From contig CM070599.1 in NCBI GenBank assembly GCA_036346395.1, forward strand, positions 33,595,232-33,659,231: a DNA stretch of 64,000 nt, in the 5' to 3' direction. The stretch comes from Hsuehochloa calcarea. Lineage: Eukaryota; Streptophyta; Magnoliopsida; Poales; Poaceae. Position 1 is the stretch's first letter, and each line of letters starts with the position of its first letter. A program made the position numbers and the translations under genes. The notes under the pieces were generated by a model that was not told where the DNA came from, searched no databases, and saw only the letters and a list, made by a program, of their open reading frames with translations. Of the stretch, positions 34,950-47,845 are shown piece by piece.

Positions 34950-36711
34950 CTTCTTGCTTCGAGCGAAATGGCCAAGAGAGTTTCGAATGGGAGGAATCGG
35001 AGATGGATGCGCTAAGATCAAGATCTTGGTCGATGTCGGAAGATCCGAGAGAAGGCTCGTGAAGTGGATTCCGCCATCGGCAAAGATTGGCCATCGGGAA
35101 AATGGGCAAATCCCCGCCTTCCAAGCGACAGAGTGCGGCCTTCGACACTCGCCACCCTTTCTTACAAGAGTACTCGAACACTTTGGGGTGGAACCGTGAA
35201 CTTAGGTCCCAATTCCATTACCATGTTGAGTGTGTTCGTATATCGCGCGAGGCGTGCACTGGGATTAGGCGGATCTCGAAATGTTCCAATATTATTATGG
35301 GATGGCTCGACAAACCGGAATCGCCGGAAGCTGTGGTCTGAAGCTCCACGACTCGAAGTCGAAGGAGTACATTCAGAGCTTTACCCGGTCTTCGTGGCCG
35401 GGCTGGAGGAAGAGGTGGTTCTACTCGAAGGTCACCTCTGAAGACAGCCTTTCTTTCGTGGGAAGGTCATTAAAAGAAATCTTCATGGATTCAACCTCAA
35501 GATATCAGCCGGATTAGCCCTTATATCCAAGCCATTAAGGACTTGAAGGAAGAAGGGCTGACCGGATGGCATGTGGTGAAGGATTTCATCACACGCCGAA
35601 TCAGTCCTCTGAAGAAACGAGCATCTCCTATGTGGAGGTACTCGGGGAGAGGAGACCCCACCCGAGACTACGAGGAGGGTAAGCAATTGTCGACTTAGTT
35701 CTCTGCTTGGTTTTTCCCAACCTTGTCTAATATTTTTATCTGCTTATTAGATCTTTCACAGCCGAGGTTGACTCAGTCGACTCATCTCGTGAGAAGTCCC
35801 CGCCACTCCGAGGGGGTTTCTCGTCATTGCGGCTTTGTCCGCAGATGAAAGGATAGAGCGCCTAAAGGTAATCAAAAGTCCGATTCTTTCTTTAGGACTT
35901 TATAGTCGAGAAGATACTTACGACTAATGGTGATCGAGAATATCTTACGATCAATAAAAAGTCGAGAAAAACTTACGACTTGGTACTAGTCGAGAAAAAC
36001 TTACGACTAATTAGTGATTCTTCTTTTACTGCTTTGCTTTACGTAAAGTAGGCATGGAAAATCGCCAGACGACAAAGAAGTCGCTCGATGACTATTGGCG
36101 CTGGGTTGTCGAAAGACAAAGACTCGCTCCTCCTCAAGAGACGCCGACTTGTAAAATCTGCCGACAAGGGGGAGCAAGTTCGAGTTCGGTCTTTCGACCA
36201 AACCTCTACAAGGACTGCGGCATTGTAGTTGTATATCTCGCCGAGGCCGCAGCCGGCCGGGGCCGAGGAGGTTGAAGCAGTTGAACCTCTCAAGCGCAAA
36301 CCTCGCAAGGCTAAGGTACCTTCTATTATGACACGGAATCTTTCGCAGATTGGTGCCACTCCTAGTTTTATTAAACAACCGGAAAGGAGAACGGAAGGAT
36401 TTTATGTCTTTTATGAAGGACGATGTCGCATCAAGACAACTCGCAATCGAGGGCAAGTTGTCTTTATTCGGAATGGTCGAGACACCTCTCGTCCATCCAG
36501 AAGATCAGAAACCGAGCTCGTTCTGTTCAAACTCTACGACGAGACGTGGTCGAATGAGCCAAATGTTGAACCTCGACCGGACGTGGTCGTGGAGAAGAAG
36601 AGGTCCTCCGCTGGGAGGATTGCTCCAAAATTCTGGTTAAGACCAGGTGTGAGGTATGTGAAATGTATCAAGTGTAAGAAGGACATTTACCTTTTTCTTT
36701 TCACAACCTGA
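34950..36711 (+). pseudogene. Plus-strand ORF of the Tat element: 'putative gypsy type transposon' domain, frameshifted
   Basis: On the strand opposite to gag-pol. Pieces in different frames line up as one protein. Recognisable are LNPNSITMLSVFVY-type residues near 35200-35240, continued in another frame by MFQYYYGMARQTG (35281) and RKRWFYSKVTSEDSLSF (about 35408-35458), typical of the plant domain annotated 'putative gypsy type transposon' in RIRE2-like elements. A second block (36054-36711) includes DDYWRWVVERQRLAPP and a Lys/Arg-rich stretch. Frame changes show decay. The role of such extra ORFs is unknown. Confidence 0.6.
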
Positions 36712-37639
36712 TTTGCTTTTCTTTATTTCATCCGACTCCTCAAATTTCCGGAATGCTTCACGAGAAGTCCATTGCTATCCCTTCACCATCGGAGAGGTAG
36801 CAACGGAGGTGGTCGAAGCATCACCTTGGCCCAGTGGCCGATGAAGTCGAGACTCTCGAGTGTCTCCCACATCTGCTGAAGTCGAACACGACTCTTGAGG
36901 TAGCGGTATTCTATCGTTGAGGTGGCCGCCACGACTCATCAAGTCGAGAAACAACAGAGGCACTGTGGAAGCCTCTGGTAAAGGTGGTGACCGACACAGA
37001 CCGCCTGGGAAGGAAATCGAGGAGGCGTTCCTTCCCTACCCAAAGAGAAATCACGAACCGAAGGAGAAAATTTCAACTTCGTGGTGACTTCTTTGGGCTG
37101 CCTCCGTCGTAGGGTCTTCGCACAAATCTCGTGGACCGAGTCCCCATCCCAAAGATATTCCCAATACGGATAATACTTTTGACAACGAGCGCCGAGAAGG
37201 TGTGGTGGGACAAAGTCGCGAGGATAGATAAGCCGCAAAGACCGGACCTTGTATATTCAATTTTGCTAGAACGACTATGAATGTAAGTATCTTCGTAATA
37301 CTTATATATGTGGCTTTCCTTCACTTCTCAACGTTTCTTTTGCGAAAGCTCGAGCAAATTGTTGTTGTCGGTGAGTATCATCGACAACTTTAGAGCTAAG
37401 ACAGAGAAAGAGCTACTCTGCATGCAGAGGCGCAGAGGTGGTAAGTCACTTATCATCCATAGTTGTTTTCAACTTAAATACTCGTATAATGTCTTACGAG
37501 AATAGTCATGGAAGAAATTCATGACAAAGGATTAGTCGTAAGAAAAAACTTACGACTACTTACGACCAGATAGTGGTCATAGAAAGACTTACAACCATTC
37601 GTAGTCGCAGAAAAACTTACGACTAGGTCAGTGGTTGTA

Positions 37640-38032
37640 GAAGTACTCACAACCATTCGGCTGATTTTTATCTCCGTCTCTGTCCTTTGTAGGTTAAACA
37701 GTGATTCAAAGACCTTAGCCGATTCGCTCGACTATGAAAAAGAGGAGTCGAGGAGGCTAAGGAATGAAGTATTGACCCTCTCGGATAGACTTCGAGAGGT
37801 TGTCTCTGCATCTAAGAAATTGCAGGAAAAAATAAACAGAGAAGTCTTGAACTTAAGACTGTTTTTGAGTTTTAACCTTTACCTAACTCTCATTTCTTCT
37901 TCAGATAAAGAAAATGAGATGAAGAAACTCCGGACTGAAGTTGGAGACAAATCTTTGGTCATTCAGGAGTTTTCCCGCATTAGCAAGAATAAGGATCAAG
38001 AACTTGAGGTTTCGAGAACTCAAGCAATGTAA
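37640..38032 (+). pseudogene. Coiled-coil part of the extra ORF (Tat element)
   Basis: Two open stretches with heptad character: ADSLDYEKEESRRLRNEVL to LREVVSASKKLQEKI, and ENEMKKLRTEVGDKSL to KNKDQELEVSRTQAM. An intron-like segment lies between them (about 37845-37905, acceptor TTCTTCTTCAG). They probably form the C-terminal coiled coil of the upstream plus-strand protein, as in RIRE2-group extra ORFs. No catalytic motif is seen. Confidence 0.5.
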
Positions 38033-39739
38033 GTAACTCTTTACTGTTGTCCTTTTGAGTGTTTTCCTTTTTAATGTTAATTCCTTGTTCGTAAATTGTC
38101 GCCAATTGAGAATCCTTGAGGTCAAATCCAAGCAAAGACCTTGATCTACAAATATCTTTGTGTTATGTTCCTCTAGAAGTATTTTTGTTTGACCCAGTAT
38201 TATTCTTTTCGAGAACAAGTGGTCGAGAACAAAAGCTTCATGAGGCTTCGACTTGTACCCAACAGAGATGGAGTCGATGAAGACTAGTCTTCAAGGCAAC
38301 ATCACTCTCGAACAATGTGCTTAGTGAGCTACATTACGAGGGAAAACTCCTCGAGAAGATACTATAGTGCTCACACAAGTATTATTGGAGAACAAGTCGG
38401 AAAATTGCAAGAAATGGTGACCACTCAAGGCTAATCAAATTTCAATCAATAAGGAGGCGATCGAAGGTCATTGTAAGTTACGCTTTGGCGAAACTTAAAG
38501 CTCAAGATCCCTTAATGTTAAACTAATCGAAGCCGACTTGATTGTCACGAATCGAGGCAAGTCGTCCGATTGTGGAAATGCATCGATTGGCAAAAAGTGT
38601 ATGAGGAAATGCACTAGGCTCTCCCCTTCGTGAGTAATCTTGTAACTACTTTGTAAGGCGACAATTTTGTTGATGAGTAATATATGATCCGCCTTATTTC
38701 TCAAAATCATCTTGTCGAGTAGTTAGTAACTCAAAAGATAATAAACGAATGAAAGACGAATGAAAGACTAAGAATTGAAGTCAAATTAATAACTTTATCC
38801 TAGCCCTCGACTATTTGTTTAGATTGTTTAGACAATCTAAATAAATAGTGTTTGAAACAGGTTTTCGAAAACAAAGAGAGGTTTATTTAACTTATAGCTT
38901 TTGTTACGGTTGTCAAGCAATTTGGTCGAAAGAGTAAAACGACTCGACACTAGGAAGTTCCTTCTAGTGGGCGTGACCACGTGCGTAAAGGAAAGGCTTC
39001 GACTAGGTGATGTTTTCATTTCGACTAGTTTAATCGAACCAAGAACAAAGAACTTGAGTTAAGCAGACGCCTTAGAGGACTTTAGTAATTCGTTCGTCCT
39101 TTTTGGTGGACTTCGATAAGTCTTTTCCAAAGAGCAAAAGTAGGAGATCGAGCGGCGCTAGGAAGTTTCCTTCTAGTGGGCGTGACCACATGCGAGAGAG
39201 GAAAGACTTCGACTAGGTGTGTTTCTTCCTTCACCGCTTAAAACAAATCGAGTACATCAAAGGTGGTCGAACAAATGTAAGAAAGTGTACTCTACTTAGA
39301 ATATTTTTGAATTGATTGAAAAATAGACTAAGATTGAGAGAGTTGGCTTTGAGAACATTCCGATGGATAGAACCGGGCTCTTTGTCTTGGCAAACAAAAA
39401 TGAGTAACGAGTCAATGCTTGAAATTCCTTCTAGTGGGCGTAACCACATGCAGAGAGGAGAAGTTTCGTCAGATGACGTTTTTCGCTTTTCGGCGGTGTA
39501 AAAAGAAAGCGGGTGCTTTCATATCATAGTCGAAAGATTAAAAAGCACTACTCAAAATAAGGCAAAAAGAGGTAGAAAGAACTCGACTTTTATTGCTCGA
39601 GAAACCGGTCACACATAGAATTTGCGTAACTGGTCGATGTTCCAAGAGCTTGAGAGAACCTGTCCATCTTCCATTGCTAGTCGTACCGACCCTGGCCGAG
39701 TTACTTCGACCACTGTGTAAGGACCTTCCCATTTAGGGG
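38033..39739. other. Element interior without recognised gene
   Basis: Region between the extra ORF and integrase. It has a repeated motif CTTCTAGTGGGCGT with ACCAC (38962, 39171, 39430) followed by AGGAAAG and CGACTAGGTG, three degenerate copies about 210-260 bp apart. No coding domain is recognised. Confidence 0.5.
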
Positions 39740-40380
39740 AAAGTTTATTCCGATTAGACTTGGATTGGCGAGCCTCAATACCAAGTCACCTCTGACAAGG
39801 TCGCGAGGTTGGACCTTACGATTATAGTATCTGCGCAGGCTTGTTGGTAGACCGCCGAACGGATTAAGGCTAGGTTTCTCCTCTCTTCGAGTAGGTTAAT
39901 GTCATCTGCTCGAAGTTGTTCCTGGTCTGAGTTGTTGAAGGTTTCAACTCGTGTCGACCGCAATTTTAGCTCCGGAGGAAGCATGGCTTCGGCTCAAAAA
40001 CTAGAAAAATGGTGTTTCTCCTGTTGCTCGATTGGTGGTCGCATTTAACCGCCCATAATATGGAGGGTAATTCTTGTACCCAAGCCCCGAGCGCTAACAA
40101 GTCGGGTCAAGACTCGAGTTTTAATTCCTCGCATTATTTGGCCGTTTGCACGCTCGACCGCCCATTGCTTTGGGGATGTGCAATGAAGCATAGCATAGCT
40201 TGGTACCCAACTCGTCGCAAAATTCTGAAATTTTGCACTTGCGAATTGTTTACCATTGTGCGTAATTATCCGACTTTAACTCCAAATCGACTAATTACGC
40301 TTCTCATCATGAACCTTTTGTCGCTTAGCTGTTATCGATTCTGAGTTCACTTGATCCATTTTGTGAACGTGTCAATAGCC
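39740..40380 (-). pseudogene. Integrase C-terminal half (Tat element)
   Basis: Minus-strand translation shows ISEFCDELGTKLCYAS (core domain end), remnants of HPQSNGQVERANG in shifted frames, then PPELKLRSTRVETFNN, LLEERRNLALIRSAVYQQ (39775-39984), the usual integrase C-terminal region of RIRE2-type pol. Several frameshifts break it. Confidence 0.75.
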
Positions 40381-41119
40381 ACAAAAGGAATTGAAACCTC
40401 CTGGAGCTTTGGGAAACGGTCCTAGGATGTCAAGCCCTGTGTCGCAAAAGGCCAAGAAAGAGGTATTGTTTGTAATGCTTGAGTGGTTGGTGTATCTGTC
40501 TCACCATGGAATTGGCATGGACACACTTTTTAACCACCTCCATAGCATCGTGTGGTCAGAGGCCATAAAAACCTTGTCGAAAGGCTTTACCAACCAATGT
40601 TTCAGAGGAGGCATGCGTCCCACGGATGCCCTTGTGTATATCGTGAAGGAGTGTTATTCCTTCGCTTTATGGAATGCATCGCATGAGTATCCCTTGGGTT
40701 CCTCGCTTATAGAGGACTCCTTCAACCAAAGTATACATTTTGGCTTTTCGGGATAATCGATGCGCCTCAAGATCATCTTGCACGAACCCTTGCAAAGATA
40801 CTTGTAGATGGGAGTCATCCGGTATCCTCGTAATCTAATGAGGCCATCTCAAGAGGAGGTGTCTCGGTTCTTCGACTGAGACGGTTTTTGAGTTGCTCCA
40901 AGAAAACTCCTTTTGGTATTATGGATCGGGAAGAAGCCATCCGAGCAAGTTGGTCTCATGAGAAATTATCCTTCGAGGATAAATTGTACCTCGAAACCTA
41001 AAAATGTTTTTCTAGCTTACGACTTGATAAGTACCGAGCCATTGTTGAGTTAGAGCATTGGTACTCTTTCCCAATTTGATTCACGACTAGTTGAGAGTCT
41101 CCTCTCACGAGTAGTCGAT

Positions 41120-42517
41120 TTAATCGAGAGTGCTTCGCACTCGTATGCCAGCTAGCAAACCTTCGTATTCTGCCACATTGTTAGTGGCCTGAAAGTTTAA
41201 TTGTATGGCATACTTTAAGGTTTCTCCGGTAGGAGATACCAGGACCACCCCAGCCCCCGAGCCACTTAAAGTAAGTGACCCGTCAAAGTACATCATCCAC
41301 TGGTCGTGGGAATCGTCTTTCGGGATCCCAACGAGTTCAGATTTGTCCATTCGCGACAAAGTCCGCCAAGATCTGGGATTTTATGGCCGTTCGGGACACG
41401 AAATGGAGGTCGAACTCCCCAAGTTCGACTGACCATTTTGCCATGCGTCCCGCTGTTTCCTTATTATGGAGGATTGCTCCCAAAGGAAACTCAGACGGCA
41501 CAGCTATTTTGTGCGCCTGAAAATAATGCCGCAGTTTCCTCGAAGACATGAGGAGGGCATATAGAAGTTTTTGAACCTGAGGGTAACGCTCCTTAGGCCC
41601 GTGTAAAACTTCACGACGAGTAAACCGGTCGTTATGCGTTTTCACGTTCTCGACCAAGATTGCGCTTCTTTGCTGTGGCGTGGCAGCTAGATAAATTAAG
41701 AGCGTCTCTTCTGGCTTTGGAGAAACCAGAACAGGAGCACTCGAAAGATACCTCTTGACATCCTCAAAGGCAATGTTTGCCTCGTTCGACCACTCAAAAC
41801 CTTCATGTCTCCTGAGAAGTTTAAAGAAAGGTAGTCCTTTTTCTCCTAGTCGTGCGATGAAACGACTTAAAGCCGCCATGCACCCAGTGAGTTTACGGAC
41901 TTCCTTTTTGTGTTTGGAGGTCGATCGGAGGATGGCTTTTATTTTTCAGATTTGCTTGATTCCTCGCTCGGATACTAGGAATCCAAGCAATTTTCTGAAG
42001 AAATTCCAAACACACACTTCTCTCGGATTAAGTTTTAAATGGTGCTTTACGAGGTTGTCGAATGTTTCTTGTAGGTCGGTGATATGATTAAGTCTCTTAA
42101 TGCTTTTACGACTAGGTCATCAACATAGGCTTCCAAATTCGGCCTAATTGAGATGAAAAAGTCGATTGCATTAAGCGTTGAAAAGAAGCAGGCATTCTTT
42201 AGACCAAATGGCATTTTGATATAACAAAAGGTACCAAATGGAGTAATGAATGCGGTCTTCTCTTCATCGCTTAGACACATATTGATCCGGTGATATCCGA
42301 ATATGCATCTAAAAACTTAATATTTCACAACCCGCGATGGAATCAACCGGTGATCAATACGAGGTAAAGGGAAATCATCTTTTGGACAAGCTTTATTAAG
42401 ATCGATAAAGTCACGCACATACGCCATTTGCCGCTTGACTTTTTGACCATTACAGGTTAGCCAACCACTCGGGTGATTGACTTCTCTTATAAAGCCCGCC
42501 TTAAGTAGCTTATCCAA
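41120..42517 (-). pseudogene. Reverse transcriptase and RNase H domains (Tat element)
   Basis: RT remnants: KAGFIREVNHPSGWL, ITPFGTFCYIKMPFGLKNA and the catalytic AYVDDLVVK (about 42110), continued by LTGCMAALSRFIARLGEK and FEWSNEANIAFEDVKRYL. Then comes the archaeal-type RNase H of Tat elements: WMMYFDGSLTLSGSGAGVVL and ATNNVAEYEGLLAG (41150-41330). The frame is interrupted by indels. The RT segment right of 42074 is also present at 44158 onward. Confidence 0.85.
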
Positions 42518-44157
42518 TTCGATTTAATAGCATCTCGTCGATCGGGGCAAATCTCCGTAATTTTTGTTTTACGGTACTTTATCGGTAGTAAAGCTAGCAC
42601 ATGCTCGATCACCTCCACGGGACTCGGGCATGTCGGATGCTTGCCACGCCAAGACATCTGCGTTAGCTCGGAGGAAGGTAATGAGGCGTCTTCCTATTTG
42701 GGATCGGAAGTCTCCCAATGCGAGCAGTCTTGAGGGTTTCTCTCGCGTCGGAGGAACCTCTTTGACTTGGTCGTTCGGCTTTGGTGCGACTTTAGACTTC
42801 GACTTGCTAGTCGGTGACTTTCATCTCGAGTTGGTATTTGACCAACCATCTCGAGGATCGGCGGCCGCATGACTATACGCCATCTTTTGTCACATTGAAT
42901 TGTGATCACTCCTTTGGGACTCGCATCTTAAGACATTGATACCCATAATGAGTAGCCATTAAGAATTTTGCCAAAGTTGGTCGTCCGAGTATGGCGTTAT
43001 ATGCCGATCGAAATCGACCACATCAAAGGAGACTTTCTCCGATCGAAATTACTTGGTGAGCCAAATGTTAAAGGAAGAGAAACTTGGCCAATGGGTTTGG
43101 TGAAGACCGATGCGATTCCATGAAAGGAATATCGCACCGCCTTACCTTTGTCCCGGTACTTGCATCTCGTCCGGGGCTTTAGTAAATAATATGTTTAAAG
43201 AACTACCACCATCAACTAACACTCGATTGACCCGCGATTGTTGATGGTGGGTTCGACCACAATCGAAATCGACTGATCGACTCATAGTGATCGGCAGTTG
43301 TCCTTCTCAAAAGAGATGGTAACTTCCGACCACTTGGTAATTTATTGACAAGAGGAGTATGTATGGAATTTACCTCTCGTCCGGCACTTTAAGTTGTCGT
43401 TTGAGTCGTATGTCGATGATCCTCCATAGATATGCTCAACGGTATGGTGCGGATCTTGGAATGGCATCTCCTCATCATCGGCGACTTTTGACCACTCGTA
43501 TGTCCTACCCGCCGAGAGTAGGGAGTGGTGCTTGTTGTTGTAGTAGTCCTCGAGCTTTCTTTGGAAAACTTCGCAAGAATGGAGGTCATGTCCTTCCTTT
43601 TTATGAAAGGGACACCATCTTGGTTTGTCGTTCCTACGATCAGGGCGCTTACCTTTGCCTTGATCAGGGTTCGACTTGGTGGTTTGGGGCTCTCTATCTT
43701 TTACGGCCAAGACCTCCTTGAAACCACTAGTTTGTGGTTTTGACTTTTATTTTCTTCTTGGACTTTTTGCTTTTTGTCCTTACCAACCTCACCGCTCTCT
43801 AAGAGCGTGTGTTTCTCGATCGATAGTGTTATTCCACTCGACCGCCTCGAAGCGATTGCATATCGATCGGCCATCTCAAAGAGCTTCGGAAGCGGTGTTG
43901 GGAGGATTTAAAGCAATATCCTCTGTTATTCTTCTACTACGGACTCCTTGCTTAAAAGCCCCGATCACGGAGGAGTCGAAATTTCGGAATTGAGTTACTG
44001 AACCCGACTAAAGCGTTTGATGAATTGACGCAAAGTCTCATTGTTGTTCTGTTTGATCGGTGCAAGTCGCCTTCCTTTCGGCGGTTGTATGTGCCTTGGA
44101 AATTTGCTCGTAGAAGATCACAGAGGTGTTGCCAAGAGTAGATCGACTCGAGTGGTT
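42074..44157 (-). repeat. Internal tandem duplication, unit I
   Basis: A 2084-bp block covering, on the minus strand, the gag C-terminal half, protease and RT N-terminal half. It repeats directly at 44158-46253. It includes a zinc-knuckle-like CPFHKKEGHDLHSC (about 43610). Confidence 0.9.
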
Positions 44158-46253
44158 GGTCAGTGATATGATTAAGTCTCTTAATGCTTTTTACGACTAG
44201 GTCATCAACATAGGCTTCCAAATTCCTACCTAATTGAGATGAAAAGTCGATTGCATTAAGCGCTGAAAAGAAGCAGGCATTCTTTAGACCAAATGGCATT
44301 TTGATATAACAAAAGGTACCAAATGGAGTAATGAATGCGGTCTTCTTCATCGCTTAGACACATATTGATCCGGTGATATCCGAATATGCATCTAAAAACT
44401 TAATATTTCACAACCCGCAGTGGAATCAACCGGTGATCAATACGAGGTAAAGGAAATCATCTTTGGACAAGCTTTATTAAGATCAATAAAGTCACGCACA
44501 TACGCCATTTGCCGCTTGACTTTTGACCATTACAGGTTAGCCAACCACTGGTGATTGACTTCTCTTATAAAGCCCGCCTTTAAGTAGCTTATCCAATTCG
44601 ATTTAATAGCATCTCGTCGATCGGGGCAAATCTCCGTAATTTTGTTTTACGGTACTTTATCGGCCGTAAAGCTAGCCCGCGGCTCGATCACCTCCACGGG
44701 ACTCGGGCATGTCGGATGCTTGCCACGCGAAGACATCTGCGTTAGCTCGGAGGAAGGTAATGAGGGCGTCTTCCTATTTGGGATCGAAGTCTCCCAATGC
44801 TAAGCAGCCTTCGAGGGTTTCTCTCGCCCGGAGGAACCTCTTTGACTTGGTCGTTCGGCTTTGGTGTGACTTTAGACTTCGACTTGCTAGTCGAAGGTGA
44901 CTTTCATCTCGAGTTGGTATTTGACCAACCATCTCGAGGATCGATTGATCATGACTATACGCCATCTTTTGTCACATTGAATTGTGATCACTCCTTTGGG
45001 ACTCGCATCTTAAGACATTGATACCCATAATGAGTAGCCATTAAGAATTTTGCCAAAGTTGGTCGTCCGAGTATGGCGTTATATGCCGATCGAAATCGAC
45101 CACATCAAAGGAGACTTTCTCCGTCCGAAATTACTTAGTGAGCCAAATGTTAAAGGAAGAGAAACTTGGCCAATGGGTTTGGCTGAAGACCCCGGTACGA
45201 TTCCATGAAAGGAATATCGTACCGGCCTTACCTTTGTCCTGGGTACTTGCATCTCGTCCAGGGCTTTAGTAAATAATATGTTTAAAGAACTACCACCATC
45301 AACTAACACTCGATTGACCCGACAGTTGTTGATGGTGGGTTCGACTCACAATCGAAATCGACTGATCGACTCATAGTGATCGGGCGCTTGTCCTTCTCAA
45401 AAGAGATGGTAACTTCCGACCACTTGGTAATTTATTGACAAGAGGAGTATGTATGGAATTTACCTCTCGTCCCTACAGCTTTAAGTTGTCGTTTGAGTCG
45501 TATGTCGATGATCCTCCATAGATATGCTCAACGGTATGGTGCGGATCTTGGAATGGCATCTCCTCATCATCTGACGACTTTTGACCACTCGTATGTCCTA
45601 CCTGCTCGAGAGTAGGGAGTGGTGCTTTGCCGTTGTAGTAGTCCTCGAGCTTTCTTTGGAAAACTCGGCAATTGCGGAGGTCATGTCCTTCCTTTTATGA
45701 AAGGGACACCATCTTGGTTTGTCGCTCCTACGATCGTGGCGCTTACCTTTGCCTTGATCGTGGTTCGACTTGGTGGTTTGGGGCTCTCTATCTTTACTAC
45801 TAAGACCTCCTTGAAACCACTAGTTTGTGGTTTTGACTTTTATTTTCTTCTTGGACTTTTTGCTTTTTGTCCTTACCAACCTCACTTTGGCTCTCTAAGC
45901 GTGTGTTTCTCGATCGATAGTGTTATTCCACTCGATCGCCTCGTAAGCGATTGCATATCGATCGGCCATCTCAAAGAGCTCGGCAGCGGTGTTGGGAGGA
46001 TTTAAAGCAATATCCTCTGTTATTCTTCTACTACGGACTCCTTGCTTAAAAGCCCGATCACAGAGGAGTCGAAATTTCCGAATTGAGTTCTGAACCGACT
46101 AAAGCGTTTGATGAATTGACGAAAGTCTCATTGTTGTTCTGCTTGATCCGGTGCAAGTCGCCTTCCTTTCGTGGCGGTTGTATGTGCCTTGGAAATTTGC
46201 TCGTAGAAGATCACAGAGGTGTTGCCAAGAGTAGATCGACTCGAGTGGTTGGT
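44158..46253 (-). repeat. Internal tandem duplication, unit II
   Basis: Second copy of 42074-44157. At the 44158 border the minus-strand frame runs from RT (YVDDLVVKS, ITD) straight into gag (QPLESIYSWQHLC); the joint shares only ACC. It contains the protease with MLVDGGSSLNILF (about 45300), the Asp-Gly-Gly-Ser form usual in this group. Confidence 0.9.
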
Positions 46254-47622
46254 TTAATAACCACGATCGAGCGGATCCTTCGAGCACGATTGGAAGGTAA
46301 TTCGCCATTACGTGCTCTCCTCCTCCCGCCGCCGGACATTGTTGTATAGATCTCAAGAAACTCGATGGGATTTTGAGATCCATCAAATTTCTCCATGTTC
46401 ACCGGTCGAAAATGAGGTGGCAATAAGAATCGCTCAAGGTCGGCGAAAATGCCCGGCATCCGTAATTACTTCTTGACGCCTTCTTTGTAGGAAAGAAGGG
46501 TTAATGTCGCCAGTGATCGTATCTGACGATACCCGACAACAGTGTGATTGCTCGCATTGTAGGTCTCGGTTCTTGAGGAATACTCCTCGTAATCCACCGT
46601 TGTGAATTTCTTTGCGGAGTAGTGATTGATCACCTCCTCGGAGGCTACTTGATCATCACCGATTGAAAAGTATTTCTCGAATAGAGATCGATGTGACTTA
46701 TGACCGTGTCGATTCCTACGCAGAGAAATATTCGATTGACTAGTAGCTGAAGAAGTCGCATTGCTACGACTACCTGAATGTTGTTGACGAGGTACTTCCA
46801 GTCTTGTCATCACAGTTCGAAGCCTTTGCGCAATCTCCTCAAAGAAAGAGATCGATCTGGCGTTCGAGCAAGCTCTTGATTGGGATTCTCAAGCAAGTCG
46901 TTGATGTCCTGGAGTTCTTGTACCTCCCGTGACTGATATTGAATGCGCCCAGGCAGGTTCTTCTGGGCTGCAATTTTCTTTCTTCGGATGACCTCAAAAT
47001 CCTCCCCGTCAGATCTTTGAGGCCTTCTCAGTGGAGTGCGAGAATGTCGAGGATTTCTCTCGCGTTCATCAGAGTGTTGGTTCTCTCTGTCGCCGGTGGT
47101 TCCCTTGCCATTACTACGAGGAGGCGCAGTGCGTGATCTTCGGGGAGGGTTCTCATTTCGACCTCCATGAGGTTGACTCTGATTTGAGGGAAGGACGAAG
47201 ACCTCCCGCTGATGATTCTCACTTGCGCTTGAGGCCTCCCGCTTGAGGAGTGCTCGAGAGACACCATCTGGCGACTTGGAGTAATCCCTCCGTGGGGAAC
47301 TCCGGTTATAATCGTCTCCGTCCGCAAATGAGATCTGCGAGAGACGGTCGATTTGTAGGAAAAGCATGCTTGATTCCACTATCTCTGGAGTTACCCCGAG
47401 AGATAGGATCACAAGATCTTTGGTGGAGTCTCGAATTGTGGCTTCCGGACTTGTCTCACCTGTGTCGGACCGCCTTAAGGGAACTTGGACACTTAGAGGA
47501 AAAACTCTCATTGTGTCGTGAGTCCTCCCGGTACGGTTCGTCGGATTGACCCTTGTCCTTGGAGGAATTGGCTCCTCTGTTGGACGTATCGTTGTGGGGA
47601 TAAGGATCCTCCTCAACTCCAT
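46210..47622 (-). pseudogene. Gag polyprotein, 5' part (Tat element)
   Basis: Minus-strand frames of 270 residues (47622-46810) and shorter downstream ones. The N-terminal part is Arg/Ser/Pro-rich and low in complexity. It is followed by ERFLLPPHFRPVNMEKFDGSQ-like and YLPIVLEGSARSWLLNQPLESIYSW (46240-46450), the capsid signature of plant Ty3/gypsy gag. Small frameshifts separate the pieces. Confidence 0.8.
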
Positions 47623-47820
47623 TGATGGGATGGTTTCTGGAAAATAATCTCCGGAGGAACATCACCATCACGGATGCATCACTTCGGCTCAGTAGTAAAC
47701 CGGCATCCATGTCGACGTCACAGACCGCCAAGTCGAACCAGCTTCTCCTCGCTCCATTCTCCCGCCATGCTAGCATGAGATTGGAAAAAGAGAGTATGTT
47801 GACAAGAGATTACCGGAAGA

Positions 47821-47838
47821 TCCCCACTGACGGCGCCA
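47821..47838 (-). promoter_or_regulatory. Primer binding site
   Basis: The minus strand reads TGGCGCCGTCAGTGGGGA, 7 bases inside the 5' LTR edge. The TGGCGCCGT start is the form used by many plant Ty3/gypsy elements (tRNA-Asp type). Confidence 0.8.
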
Positions 47839-47845
47839 ACCGCTT

